From contig CAZCTC010000038.1 of NCBI GenBank assembly GCA_964501335.1, positions 9,759 to 73,758 on the forward strand: a stretch of DNA of 64,000 bases, written 5' to 3'. This document shows positions 9,556-18,064 of this stretch, in pieces. Position 1 is the stretch's first letter, and the number at the start of each line of letters is the position of its first letter. The position numbers and the translations under genes are program-made. The notes beneath the pieces were generated by a model. It made no database searches. It saw nothing but the letters and a program-made list of their open reading frames with translations, and was not told the DNA's origin. The DNA comes from CAZCTC01 sp964501335. Its GTDB lineage: Bacteria; Chloroflexota; Anaerolineae; B4-G1; SLSP01.

Positions 9556-9879
9556 AGTCCTATTGTGCTATAAATTCCATATTTTGCAAAAACTTTCGGC
9601 ATGGAGTGGGGCGCTTTTCCCCTATGTCGAAGGTTATCCCCAAATTCATACTTGACACACTAGAACGGATATTCTATACTGGAGCCGCATTACGGAAAGG
9701 GTTCATCTGTGCCCTGGAATTTCCCTGACCAATTTCTTAAAAATTCCAAAACTCCCCCTTTTTCCGTGAACATTTTCGCCCCTGACCTCGTGTAATAGAT
9801 GTATCGCAGTTCCACTTCGTAGCCCCGATAAAAATCTAATATTCATCGCTTTTTCGTTGCCCCTAAAGAGGAGAATAAT
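9556..9879. other. Intergenic region with promoter and long untranslated leader
   Basis: This 324-base gap holds a strong plus-strand promoter, followed by about 190 bases with no gene. Between 9693 and 9773 the sequences ACGGAAAGGG and CCCCCTTTTTCCGT can pair, so the leader RNA may fold. It is AT-richer than the flanks. Being next to two integrase-like recombinases, it could also hold an attachment site, but nothing in the sequence proves that. Confidence 0.4.
9652..9680 (+). promoter_or_regulatory. Sigma-70 promoter ahead of the recombinase block
   Basis: A perfect TTGACA (9652-9657) and TATACT (9675-9680) are separated by 17 bases. The next plus-strand gene starts at 9880, so the transcript should have a leader of about 190 bases. 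Confidence 0.75.
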
Positions 9880-10077
9880 ATGGTACAGGTAGTAAATAAC
9901 CCTACTTCACAGCCGGCAACCCCTTGGCAAAGAATGCTGGATGAACATACTGATAATTTCTGTTTTAACGTCGCCCATCTCTTACGTGCCCTCTTGCATA
10001 TCGTTCCTCTGGATACCCCGAACTCCGTAGAGGAAAATCCGCTTGCTGATTTGTTGGAGGCCCCCGATGAGCGCTAA
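9880..10077 (+). CDS. Small protein of unknown function upstream of recombinase
   Basis: The product has 65 residues. The ATG follows AAAGAGGAGAATAAT, a good ribosome site. The protein is neutral to acidic, with an amphipathic middle (FCFNVAHLLRALLHIV). Its last codons overlap the start of the next small gene, and that gene overlaps the recombinase, so the three are translated in series. This tight coupling suggests a helper or directionality factor for the recombinase, but that is only inference from position. Confidence 0.55.
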   Translation: MVQVVNNPTSQPATPWQRMLDEHTDNFCFNVAHLLRALLHIVPLDTPNSVEENPLADLLEAPDER

Positions 10078-10285
10078 TTCTCATTCTTATCGCAAGTGCA
10101 TCACTTACTGGCCCCGAATTCGTCGCCGCCGCCTCAACCGCTTCTACCATCCACGGGATTTGCTCTGGCTGAGGACCAAAAGCCGCTGGGATAAGGCTTT
10201 CCTTGAGAGCGACAGCCCCTACCAACTTACGATTCACCCCTTGCCGGTCACCGCTAAGCAAATGGAGGATTCCCATGAAAACTAA
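10067..10285 (+). CDS. Small basic protein coupled to the recombinase
   Basis: The 72-residue product starts at the ATG at 10067, with TTGGAGG seven bases upstream. It is strongly basic near the N-terminus (WPRIRRRRLNRFYHPRDLLW), so nucleic-acid binding is plausible. It overlaps the previous gene by 11 bases and the recombinase start by 11. Excision factors of serine integrases are often small basic proteins encoded next to the integrase. No homology is evident, so this remains a guess. Confidence 0.5.
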   Translation: MSANSHSYRKCITYWPRIRRRRLNRFYHPRDLLWLRTKSRWDKAFLESDSPYQLTIHPLPVTAKQMEDSHEN

Positions 10286-12008
10286 AATCCTCTACCACCC
10301 CGATGAAAACCTGCCCCGGCAAATGCATCCCTACATCCAGCCCAATGTTTCCCAGTTGCGTAGCCAGGTCAAACAGCTCCTGGAAGACTGCACTCCATCC
10401 GATCCCCTCGATCAGGCGCTGAATGCCATCGGTTACATCCGCGCCTCCACCGAGATGCAGGTCGAGGAGGGCGACAGCATGGAAGATCAGGAAGCCCGCG
10501 TTCTCGGCTACGTTCAAAGCCAGGGCTGGACCATGCTGGATCTGATCAGCGATCCTGCTCAATCGGGTCGCACGGCGCGCCGTCAGGGCTTCCAACGCCT
10601 CAAGCAACTGATCAAGGAAGGCCGGGTGCAGGTCCTCGTCGTCGATCGCATCGACCGGCTGGCGCGCAACCTCTCTACCTTCATGGAATTTGTCGATCTC
10701 TTGACACGCAACCACGTCCGGCTGATCTCCCTGCGCGAGGGCATCGACTATCGCAAGCCCTGGGGCAAACTAGTCCTCTACATCCTCGGCGCCCTGGCCC
10801 AGTTCTATTCCGATAGCCTCAGCCAGGAAATCCGCCTCAAGCGCGCCACCGACGCCGTCAACGGCAAGCTGGCTCCCACTTACCGTTTCGGCTATTGCAA
10901 AGGCAACTGCTCAGATTGCACCGATCCTAACGGGCCCGGCTACTGTCCCTACGCCGGCGGGCCGGATCGCCGCGGCGAGGCCTTCCGCATCCCTCATCCC
11001 ATCGAAGCCATCGCCGTCCAACTGATGTTTGAATGGTATGTTACGGGGGAATGCTCTTTCGCCGATATCGCCCGGCGGCTCAATTATCGCCTGCACCTGC
11101 TCCCGGAAGGGAAAATCGTCAGCTTCCGCACTAAAGGTCGCCCCGGCCTGACCGAACCCGGCCCCTTCGATGCCGATGCCGTCCGCTACATCGTTTCCAA
11201 TCCCATCTACGCCGGCCTGGTCACCTATGCCGGCTCGACCGAAACCGGCTTCAAGTTCCGTAAGCCCCGTACCATCGTCCCCAGCCAGCACCACGAAGGC
11301 CTGGTCTCGCTCGAAATCTTTGAAAAAGCCCAGGAATGCCGTCAACATCGCGGCCTCCGCTCCGACTCCGAGGCCAAACGCGCCCGGGCCTATCCGCTCT
11401 CCCGTTTGCTCTTCTGCGCCGGCCGCCACAGCCCGTTGCGGATCCTCTCTACGGGAAAAAATTATTACTACGCCGATCGGCTTTGCGAACAGAAACACGG
11501 CAATGCCCATCAAGCCCTTGTCAAAAGCGAACCCGTCGAAAACCAGATTCGCACCCTGGTCAGCCAGATCCGTCTGCCCGAAGCCTGGATTCATCGCATC
11601 CTGGCCTATCTCTTCTACGAGGAAGGCGAATCCAGACTGATCCAGGACCGGATCACGCTCACCAAACGGCTGGAAGCGGAAACCTATCTCCTGCGCAGCG
11701 GCATCATCTCCGCGACGGAATTTGCTCTACGCCGGGAAGCCTTGAATCAATCGCTGGTTGATCTGGAACCGGAAACCTATGCCCATAGCCAGGCCGCCCT
11801 CGACATGCTGCACAACTTCGGCACCTTCCTGCAGCAGCTCACTCCCGATCAGGAAAACACCCTTTATCGCACCATGTTCACCGGCATCTATCTGGAAGGC
11901 CAGACTATCGAAAGTATCGAAGTCTTCCCCTCCTTCGTGGAACTCTCCCCCGCCTTCAAGGAACCCGGTACCCATCAACCGACCGAGGGTTGGTACAAAC
12001 AGCCTTAA
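10275..12008 (+). CDS. Large serine recombinase (first of two)
   Basis: The protein has 577 residues from the ATG at 10275, which has ATGGAGG upstream. A 50-residue N-terminal extension precedes the resolvase domain, where GYIRASTEMQ carries the catalytic serine (residue 58) and the VVDRIDRLARN helix is typical. A recombinase domain follows (SFADIARRLNYR), then a degenerate zinc ribbon (C-H-C-H around LLFCAGRHSPL and LCEQKHG) and a coiled C-terminal part. An extra cysteine cluster, CKGNCSDCTDPNGPGYCP, is shared with the second recombinase. Large serine recombinases integrate and excise phages and mobile elements between attP and attB. The long N-terminal extension is unusual. Confidence 0.9.
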   Translation: MKTKILYHPDENLPRQMHPYIQPNVSQLRSQVKQLLEDCTPSDPLDQALNAIGYIRASTEMQVEEGDSMEDQEARVLGYVQSQGWTMLDLISDPAQSGRTARRQGFQRLKQLIKEGRVQVLVVDRIDRLARNLSTFMEFVDLLTRNHVRLISLREGIDYRKPWGKLVLYILGALAQFYSDSLSQEIRLKRATDAVNGKLAPTYRFGYCKGNCSDCTDPNGPGYCPYAGGPDRRGEAFRIPHPIEAIAVQLMFEWYVTGECSFADIARRLNYRLHLLPEGKIVSFRTKGRPGLTEPGPFDADAVRYIVSNPIYAGLVTYAGSTETGFKFRKPRTIVPSQHHEGLVSLEIFEKAQECRQHRGLRSDSEAKRARAYPLSRLLFCAGRHSPLRILSTGKNYYYADRLCEQKHGNAHQALVKSEPVENQIRTLVSQIRLPEAWIHRILAYLFYEEGESRLIQDRITLTKRLEAETYLLRSGIISATEFALRREALNQSLVDLEPETYAHSQAALDMLHNFGTFLQQLTPDQENTLYRTMFTGIYLEGQTIESIEVFPSFVELSPAFKEPGTHQPTEGWYKQP

Positions 12009-12025
12009 TTCACATCCATGAAAAA

Positions 12026-12053
12026 GAGGAAGGAGCCCTGGGGCTCCTTCCTC
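12026..12053 (+). terminator. Hairpin terminator between recombinases
   Basis: A perfect 13-base stem (GAGGAAGGAGCCC with GGGCTCCTTCCTC) with a two-base centre is followed by a T/C-rich stretch. It lies 18 bases after the first recombinase stop. Confidence 0.7.
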
Positions 12054-12142
12054 TCCTTATTTCTTCCTCTGATTCCCTTCTTGTACTTGCCACTTGAGCA
12101 ATCTGCGTTAAATTGGCCCCCATTCTATTCATGGAGGTTTTT

Positions 12143-13744
12143 ATGCGCGCAGTTACCTATCTACGTTTCTCCTGCAAGGATCAGGCCGACGGCTACAGCA
12201 TCGACGCCCAGCGCCATGCCACCCATACCTTCATTCAGGCCCGTAACTGGCAATTGATCAACGATTATGTGGATGAAGCCTTTTCCGCCAAAGCCGACTC
12301 CGAGCGGCCCTCATTTGAACGGCTGCTGGCTGACGCCCGACAGCAGCAGTTCGATATTATTGTGGTGGATAAAGTCGATCGTTTCTATCGGCATCTCCAG
12401 GGCCTGCTTTCCACCCTGGAAGAACTCCAGCAATATCACGTCACCCTGGTCTCGGTCAAAGAGAACCTCGACTTCACCACGCCCTGGGGCAAGATCGCCC
12501 TGACCATCCTGGGCATCCTCGCCGAGATCTACATCGACAACCTGCGCCAGGAGACCCGTAAGGGCAAGCTGGCCCGGGCCCGCAACGGTAAATGGAATGG
12601 TACCATTCCTCTGGGTTACTGCCGGGGTGCCTGTGCCGTCTGCGCCGATCCCAACGGACCCGGCTACTGTCCCCATGTGGGACAGCCCAACCAAGCCGGA
12701 GAAGATGAATTGATCATTCATCCCATCGAAGCGGAGGCCGTCAAACTGGCTTTTGAACTCTACGCTACGGGCAATTACTCCTTTGCCGATGTCGCTCAAC
12801 GTCTCAACCGGACTTCTACCCAAGCTCTCAACGGCAAACTCATCCCCTTCCGCACCAAAGGCAAACCGGGTCGGCAGCCCGGTCCTTTCTCTGCGGATGC
12901 GGTCCGCACTGCCATCACCCGCCGGTTCTATACCGGAGTCATCCCTTACTACGGCATCGATGAAGAAGGGCAGAAACGGCGCCGCGACGATGCTCGCGAA
13001 TGGTATCCCGGCCAACATCCGCCGATCATCGACGAGGAACTTTTCGAACGGGCTCAGCAGATCCGCCGGCAGACCAGTCAACGGTATCGCAACGATGACG
13101 GCACCAATCCCATCACGGCCCATCCGCTTTCCGGGTTGCTGGTTTGCGTTTTCTGTGGCCAACGGTTTCGGGCCATGTCGGCCCGGGGTGGGGCCCGTTA
13201 CTATCGGGATGTCAGCCGTATTGAACGTACCCACGAATGCAATCAGCCCACGCTGAAAGCCGAGGAGATCGAACCGCAGATCGAGGCTTTTATGAGGAGA
13301 TATCAACGCCGGTTACCGGCAAACTGGAGAGAACGGCTGGAAGCTCTATGGGCCACGGAAAATCCGCAGCTGGCCCGGTTGGTGGAACAAAAAAAGGGGC
13401 GGCTGGATCGCGCCGTGGAGCTTTATCTGGATGGGTTGATTCCGCAGCATCAGGTTCAGGAATGTCGGCTGGCGTATCAGTTATTACTCGGACAGTTGCG
13501 CCCGCGGAATATGGATGCTATAATGCAAGCAGGTGAAAGCCTTGAAAGATTCGACTCGTTATGGGCCGAAGCATCTTTAACACAAAAAAACGAGCTGCTT
13601 CGCTTGGTAATCGAAGCAGCTCATATAAGAACCAAATCGCTATTAGGAATTCAATTAACTGTTGCATCTCTTCCTATAGTTGCGATTTGTCGTAGCGGGA
13701 GCGACGGGTCCCGCTTTAACAGTGACAAAATCTTAATAACTTGA
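12143..13744 (+). CDS. Large serine recombinase (second of two)
   Basis: The 533-residue product starts at the ATG at 12143 behind ATGGAGG. The resolvase domain starts at once: TYLRFSCKDQADGYSIDAQ places the catalytic serine at residue 10. Then come the recombinase domain (SFADVAQRLNRT), a zinc ribbon (LVCVFCGQRF ... HECNQ), and a C-terminal coiled region. It shares the Cys-rich insert GYCRGACAVCADPNGPGYCP with the first recombinase, so the two are paralogues. Two tandem integrases may act as a pair, as in SCCmec ccrA/ccrB, or serve two insertion events. The last 60 residues turn AT-rich and look acquired. Confidence 0.9.
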   Translation: MRAVTYLRFSCKDQADGYSIDAQRHATHTFIQARNWQLINDYVDEAFSAKADSERPSFERLLADARQQQFDIIVVDKVDRFYRHLQGLLSTLEELQQYHVTLVSVKENLDFTTPWGKIALTILGILAEIYIDNLRQETRKGKLARARNGKWNGTIPLGYCRGACAVCADPNGPGYCPHVGQPNQAGEDELIIHPIEAEAVKLAFELYATGNYSFADVAQRLNRTSTQALNGKLIPFRTKGKPGRQPGPFSADAVRTAITRRFYTGVIPYYGIDEEGQKRRRDDAREWYPGQHPPIIDEELFERAQQIRRQTSQRYRNDDGTNPITAHPLSGLLVCVFCGQRFRAMSARGGARYYRDVSRIERTHECNQPTLKAEEIEPQIEAFMRRYQRRLPANWRERLEALWATENPQLARLVEQKKGRLDRAVELYLDGLIPQHQVQECRLAYQLLLGQLRPRNMDAIMQAGESLERFDSLWAEASLTQKNELLRLVIEAAHIRTKSLLGIQLTVASLPIVAICRSGSDGSRFNSDKILIT

Positions 13745-13830
13745 GCGTCACCGTTAAAGACAAATAGCAATTTTGTGTTACTACGTTAGCTGCTTCTCAT
13801 AACTAACGACAGTATAACACAGTTTATCGA

Positions 13831-13875
13831 GGCCGTAACTTTTTAATCGAGAGATTAAAAGTTACGGCCTTTTTT
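13831..13875 (+). terminator. Rho-independent terminator after the second recombinase
   Basis: GGCCGTAACTTTTTAATC pairs with GATTAAAAGTTACGGCC (one bulged base) around a GAGA loop, followed by a run of T. Confidence 0.85.
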
Positions 13876-13903
13876 GTTGCCTCAATCACGAAAGGGAGGA
13901 CTC

Positions 13904-14200
13904 ATGGACAGTCAAGAGACGACGATCGGTTTTCGCGGAGAGCGGATGCGCCAGTTGCGTCACGCTCAGAAGATCTCGGCCGACCGGTTGGGTCGGCGGT
14001 GCGAACTCACCATTCGCCACATTTATCGCGTGGAGAACAACCAGAAACCCAATGTCTGGGCCGTCACGGTGGCAAAGATCGCGCGAGCACTTCATACCAG
14101 TATGGATTATCTTATGGGACTCACCGACAACCCGGAGCCTTATCCGGAATCTCAACCCCTTCAGATTCCTACAGGAGGAAAGGATGCATCAGAAGCTTAG
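13904..14200 (+). CDS. XRE-type helix-turn-helix regulator
   Basis: The product has 98 residues. The ATG at 13904 is preceded by AAAGGGAGGA. Residues 10-70 are a typical Cro/C1 HTH: FRGERMRQLRHAQKISADRLGRR, recognition helix around TIRHIYRVENNQ, and the closing KIARALHTSMDYLMGLTD. Such repressors usually control the genes of their own element. It overlaps the ssb gene downstream and probably starts the replication operon. Its operator is not evident. Confidence 0.85.
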   Translation: MDSQETTIGFRGERMRQLRHAQKISADRLGRRCELTIRHIYRVENNQKPNVWAVTVAKIARALHTSMDYLMGLTDNPEPYPESQPLQIPTGGKDASEA

Positions 14201-14624
14201 TTTGATCGGACATTTGGGGCGGGCGCCCGAAATGCACTACGCGCCCGACGGCGCCGCGGTGACGACCTTCAGTTTGGCGACCAATCGCCGCTGGAACAAT
14301 CCCGACGGCTCGGTCGGCGAGGAGACGACCTGGTTTCAGGTGAGCTGCTGGCGGAAGCAGGCTGAAGCGGCCTATCAATACTTGAAAAAGGGCAGCAAGG
14401 TGCTGGTAGAAGGCCGGCTAAAGCCGGATAAGGAAACCGGCGGACCCCGGATCTGGATGGGGGACGACGGCAAACCGCATGCCGCCTTTGAAGTGACGGC
14501 GGATCTGGTCCGCTTCCTGGATGGAGCGGATAGCGGCAACGGCAGGGGTGGGGAAGCGGAGGGGCACGAGAGTTCCGAAGCCGGCCTCGCGGACCCATCC
14601 CCCGATTCCGAACTTCCCTTCTAA
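14184..14624 (+). CDS. ssb: Single-stranded DNA-binding protein
   Basis: The 146-residue product starts at the ATG at 14184, with AGGAGG upstream. The OB fold is clear: LIGHLGRAPEMHYAPDGAAV, FSLATNRRWN, TTWFQVSCWRKQAEAAYQYL and GSKVLVEGRL. The C-terminus DSELPF is the acidic tip used to recruit partners (usually DDDIPF). It coats single strands during replication or transfer. It overlaps the XRE regulator gene, consistent with one operon. A second, more divergent OB-fold gene lies at 24516. Confidence 0.92.
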   Translation: MHQKLSLIGHLGRAPEMHYAPDGAAVTTFSLATNRRWNNPDGSVGEETTWFQVSCWRKQAEAAYQYLKKGSKVLVEGRLKPDKETGGPRIWMGDDGKPHAAFEVTADLVRFLDGADSGNGRGGEAEGHESSEAGLADPSPDSELPF

Positions 14625-14916
14625 ATCTTCTCCTGCCTTCTGTACCGTCGCTGCGGAAGGCAGGGTAAGGAGTAGAAGGAATGGGAAGCCTGAACCACTT
14701 CCAGGGAACCGGCCGGCCCTGACGGGCCAGGCCGGGAGCGGGAATGGACCGGCCTCTGGCGCGGACCGGTCTCTGGGCCCGCCGGGGCTGCTGGCGCAGC
14801 CTCGCGGCGGGGCATCCGCCGGCGCCGGCCCTGACGGGGCCAGGCCCTACGGCGGATGCCCGCCATCACAATGACGGTCGCCCAAGAGTAAGGGGGGCCG
14901 CGCCAAAGGAGCCTGC
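14625..14916. other. Non-coding GC-rich region with a long hairpin
   Basis: GGCATCCGCCG (14811-14821) pairs with CGGCGGATGCC (14850-14860), and a nested GGCC/GGGCC pair lies inside. An earlier CCGGCCCTGACGGGCCAGG forms a related fold near 14710. No gene is seen. The site could be a terminator, a single-strand origin or part of a transfer origin; only the folding is visible. Confidence 0.5.
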
Positions 14917-15357
14917 ATGGCAACTGAATTGGTAATCTTAACGGCATGGATCGGTATCAGCATGGTAGCCCTTTTCATCCTGGTGCGTTGGGGCCGGGCC
15001 CTCGCGCGGCTGGCCGGGGTCGCGGCAGCTTGGTTGGTTGGATTGCTGCTTCTGGTCGCCCTGAGCCTGCAAGCCTGGGCCTCCGCGCAGGCTGCCCGGG
15101 CCGCGGAGATCGCCGCCGCCGGGCAGACCGTGGCCACGACGGGTGTGACGATCCTGGCCTTGAGCCTGCTGCTGGTGGTATTGCTTGCCGGCGGCGTGAT
15201 CGGCTATCTGGTCTGGCGCCTGCGTCGGCTGGAACAACGCCTGCAACATCCGGCCCCAGTACGGTCGACGGCGTTGCCGCAACTCTCCGCCTATTACCTC
15301 GAAGCCGACGTGGACGATGCTGCGCTGGTCGAAATCCCGGAAGGGTGGGGCTGGTAA
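14917..15357 (+). CDS. Small two-segment membrane protein
   Basis: The 146-residue product follows AAAGGAGCCTGC. Two hydrophobic blocks are clear: LVILTAWIGISMVALFILV with the adjoining LAGVAAAWLVGLLLLVALSL (residues 5-50), and TGVTILALSLLLVVLLAGGV (70-95). A basic amphipathic stretch and a soluble tail end in EIPEGWGW. It is followed one base later by another membrane protein and then the FtsK-like translocase. A role in a transfer channel is possible from position only. Confidence 0.7.
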   Translation: MATELVILTAWIGISMVALFILVRWGRALARLAGVAAAWLVGLLLLVALSLQAWASAQAARAAEIAAAGQTVATTGVTILALSLLLVVLLAGGVIGYLVWRLRRLEQRLQHPAPVRSTALPQLSAYYLEADVDDAALVEIPEGWGW

Positions 15358-15358
15358 G

Positions 15359-16447
15359 ATGGATCGCCGGGGCTTCTGGTTCTGGGGCACGGTCGGCGGG
15401 ACGCTGACTCTGGTGGTGGTCTGCAACACGCTGCCACCATCATCCGCCCGTCTGCATCTCACGCCGCCGGTCGTGACCTCTTCGGCGTTGCAGCCCACGC
15501 TCGAATCGGCCCAGGTGGAGGTCTACCTGGAGACGATCCGCACGGAACGCCAGCAGCGCGAACTCCAGTTGACGCTGGAATCGCTCTATGCCCGGCAGAC
15601 CGCTACGGCAGATGCCCAACGCGCGGAAAAAGAACGGCAAATCCAGGCTCTGACCGCCACGGCCGAAGCCCGGCAGGTTACGGCGACGGCGGCCGCCTGG
15701 CGCACCACGGTCGAAGCGGGACAGGCCTATGCCACCGCTACGGCTCAGGCGCAGCGCGTAACTGCCACGGCCAACGCTCAACGCTTCGCCCATGAAGCCA
15801 CCGTGACCGCGGCCGCCTGGGCGGTCCAGGCGACCGCGACGGTCGAAGCCCTGCAAGCTACGGCCACTGCCCAGGCGGCGGCGGCCGAACGCACCCAATT
15901 GCTGCTGGAACGGGAACGGATGGTCAACGGCCTTCAAGCCTACGCGCCCTGGGGCATCGGCGGGATTCTGCTGGTGGCCCTGCTCGGTTTCCTGGCCTGG
16001 CTGGCGAAATTGCTGGCCCCGCGGATCAGCGCCGTGCCCCGCGATCCCCGCGGCGATGCCAAGATCCTGGTCATCCCCGACGGCAAGGGCGGAATGATGA
16101 TCCTGGATCCGGACCGCTCCTTCGGCCCGGCCCTCCAGATCGTCGAAGGCCAGATCAGCCAGCCGCCGCTGGCCCCGCCGGAATATCAGGATCGGGTCAC
16201 GGCCCGCGATCAGGCGGTTGATCTGACCCACCGCGGCCTGCCCGCCGAAGCGGCGCGCCGCCGGCCGCAACTGCCGTCGCGCCTGACGGGAATGCTGCCC
16301 GCGCTGGGCGACCCGGCTCCCGTGGCCACCGCGCCGACGGTCCAGATCATCCCGCCGGAACAGGTCCGGCCCTGGCTCGATGAAGTCACCCCCAAAGCGC
16401 TCACCACAGCCGTCGAAGGCGAAATCGTCGAGGAGAACGAACGATGA
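15359..16447 (+). CDS. Membrane protein with Ala/Thr-rich coiled coil
   Basis: The 362-residue product starts at the ATG at 15359. One hydrophobic segment lies at residues 8-22. Residues 45-185 form a long charged and Ala/Thr/Gln-rich stretch with a repeated TATA(E/Q)A pattern (TATAEARQVTATAAAW, TATAQAQRVTATANAQ), probably a coiled coil. A second membrane segment (IGGILLVALLGFLAWLAKLL) lies near 205-225. A soluble C-terminal domain then follows. This layout suits a structural part of a membrane complex. It overlaps the FtsK-like gene by four bases, so the two are probably coupled. Confidence 0.7.
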   Translation: MDRRGFWFWGTVGGTLTLVVVCNTLPPSSARLHLTPPVVTSSALQPTLESAQVEVYLETIRTERQQRELQLTLESLYARQTATADAQRAEKERQIQALTATAEARQVTATAAAWRTTVEAGQAYATATAQAQRVTATANAQRFAHEATVTAAAWAVQATATVEALQATATAQAAAAERTQLLLERERMVNGLQAYAPWGIGGILLVALLGFLAWLAKLLAPRISAVPRDPRGDAKILVIPDGKGGMMILDPDRSFGPALQIVEGQISQPPLAPPEYQDRVTARDQAVDLTHRGLPAEAARRRPQLPSRLTGMLPALGDPAPVATAPTVQIIPPEQVRPWLDEVTPKALTTAVEGEIVEENER

Positions 16448-17805
16448 ACGACACGCCCGCTACTTCTATTGCCCGCTCCCGGCTGGCCGAAGCCAACGCC
16501 ATCTGCCGCCGCATCCCCGAGGTGCTACAACGGCGGGGGCTGGAACCGGCCTTCACTCACTGGCTGCTGACTCAAGACCAGGGATTGACTTGGCTATTCG
16601 GGGTGCTGGATGTGCGACAGCTCGATCGCCTGGAGGCCTACACCGCCGACGATCTGCTGCACCACCTCTCCACCGCCATCAACGGGCGGCCGGTCTATCT
16701 GAGCAATCACTCCGGCCTGCGCTATGCCGTGCTGCTCTCCCCGCCGCCGCAATTGCCGCGACAGGCCGAATTCCCCGGCTTCCACCGCGGGGCGGCGCTG
16801 CTGGGCCGGCGGCATACCGGTGAGACCTTGACCGTGCCCTGGGAACGGCTCGGCCATCTGCTCGTCGCCGGGATGACCGGCTCGGGCAAGTCGGCCTTTC
16901 TGCGGCTGCTTGGTTATCAGGCCTTGCTGGAAGGCTCCGCCCTGCTGATCGCCGACATCGACGGGGCGACCTTCCCCATGCTGGAAAAGCACCCGGCGCT
17001 GCTCGCCCCGATCGCCCACAGCCCCGAGGAAACCCTCGCTCTAATTCAGCGGGCCGTCGGGGAATGCGACGCCCGGGCTGCGGCTTACCGCGAGCTGCCC
17101 GGCTATCCCGAAAAGCTGGAGGAGTACAACGCCCTGGCGGTCGCGGCCGGCCGGCCCCCGCTGCCGCGCGTGCTGGTCATTCTGGACGAGTTCAGCGCCA
17201 CGGTCACTGCGGCGGGCGGACCGAAAGGCGCGCTGGCCGGCGCCGCCGCCGAACTGGGCTGGCGTGGCCGGAAGTTCGGCATCACCCTGGTCTTCGCGGC
17301 CCAGGATTTCAGCAAGGGGGTGGTCGGTCGGGTGCGGGATCAGGTGGGCGCCGTTTTCGGCTTCCGGGTCCGCAGCACCGAGGTCGCCGACGCCATCGGC
17401 ATTCCGCAGGCGGCCCGGATTCCGGCCAGCCGCCCCGGCCTCGCCGTGACCGATCGCTGGGGCCCGCTGCAAACCTTCTGGCTGGACAAACATCAGCTGG
17501 TCGAACTGACCTCCAATTCGGCTGCGGCCGCCGGCGCGCTCAATCCGCAGGAGCAACGGCTGGTCGAGTGGGCCCTGAATGAACATCAGGGCTATCTGAC
17601 CCTGCCGGACATCCAGCGGCAACTGGGGGTAGGGCCCAGTCCAGCCCGCCGGCTGGCGGAAGAGTGGGAGTTGCGCGGCTGGTTGAAAAAAGATCCGCTG
17701 GCCGGCAATGCCAGAAAAATCACGGCCCTTTTGCAGGCCCTGGCCGGCAGACCGACAGACCCCACAGACCCCGACAGACCGCAGCAGACCGGCGATCGGC
17801 CATGA
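16444..17805 (+). CDS. FtsK/SpoIIIE-like DNA translocase
   Basis: The 453-residue protein has Walker A GMTGSGKS near residue 143 and Walker B VLVILDEFSA near 243. FGITLVFAAQDFSKGVVG and VGAVFGFRVRSTEVADAIG follow, as in FtsK motor domains. A C-terminal winged helix (LTLPDIQRQLGVGPSPARRLAEEW) resembles the FtsK gamma domain that reads DNA direction. It lacks its own membrane segments, but the two genes before it encode membrane proteins. Related small FtsK-like proteins (TcpA and others) drive transfer of Gram-positive-type conjugative elements. Chromosome or plasmid segregation is the alternative. Confidence 0.85.
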   Translation: MNDTPATSIARSRLAEANAICRRIPEVLQRRGLEPAFTHWLLTQDQGLTWLFGVLDVRQLDRLEAYTADDLLHHLSTAINGRPVYLSNHSGLRYAVLLSPPPQLPRQAEFPGFHRGAALLGRRHTGETLTVPWERLGHLLVAGMTGSGKSAFLRLLGYQALLEGSALLIADIDGATFPMLEKHPALLAPIAHSPEETLALIQRAVGECDARAAAYRELPGYPEKLEEYNALAVAAGRPPLPRVLVILDEFSATVTAAGGPKGALAGAAAELGWRGRKFGITLVFAAQDFSKGVVGRVRDQVGAVFGFRVRSTEVADAIGIPQAARIPASRPGLAVTDRWGPLQTFWLDKHQLVELTSNSAAAAGALNPQEQRLVEWALNEHQGYLTLPDIQRQLGVGPSPARRLAEEWELRGWLKKDPLAGNARKITALLQALAGRPTDPTDPDRPQQTGDRP

Positions 17806-17830
17806 CAGACCCGACAGACCGCCAACAGAC
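17748..17830. repeat. Short direct repeats (A)GACC at the 3' end of the translocase gene
   Basis: CAGACC recurs at least seven times at intervals of about 6-15 bases, often as GACAGACC, across the last codons and the stop of the FtsK-like gene. Clustered short repeats upstream of parA can be partition sites or operators. Codon slippage in a Pro/Asp/Thr-rich tail is an alternative explanation. Confidence 0.5.
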
Positions 17831-17838
17831 CGGTCGCT

Positions 17839-18008
17839 AAAACGTGAAACGTGAAACGTAATGAAAACTATTCAAGGTTTAACGATGAATCGAGTTGAAA
17901 TTAAATCCAGGCCCAAAAGCTTCATGGCTTTAACTGGCCCGCACTGCGAGCAACCATCACGTTTTACGTTTCACGTTTTACGTTTCACGTTTTACGTTTC
18001 ACGTTTTA
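17839..18008. repeat. Iterated ACGTTT(C/T)ACGTTTTA repeats upstream of parA
   Basis: AACGTGAAACGTGAAACGTA lies at 17840-17860, and its complement is repeated several times at 17959-18008 as alternating CACGTTTTACGTTT units. The two clusters are inverted relative to each other and sit immediately before parA. They could be a parS-like or operator array. Simple-sequence expansion cannot be ruled out. Confidence 0.6.
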
Positions 18009-18064
18009 AAAACCTTAAAAACCATAAAGCTATTATTCGGCATCTTATTCAGAAGGAGTTCCCC

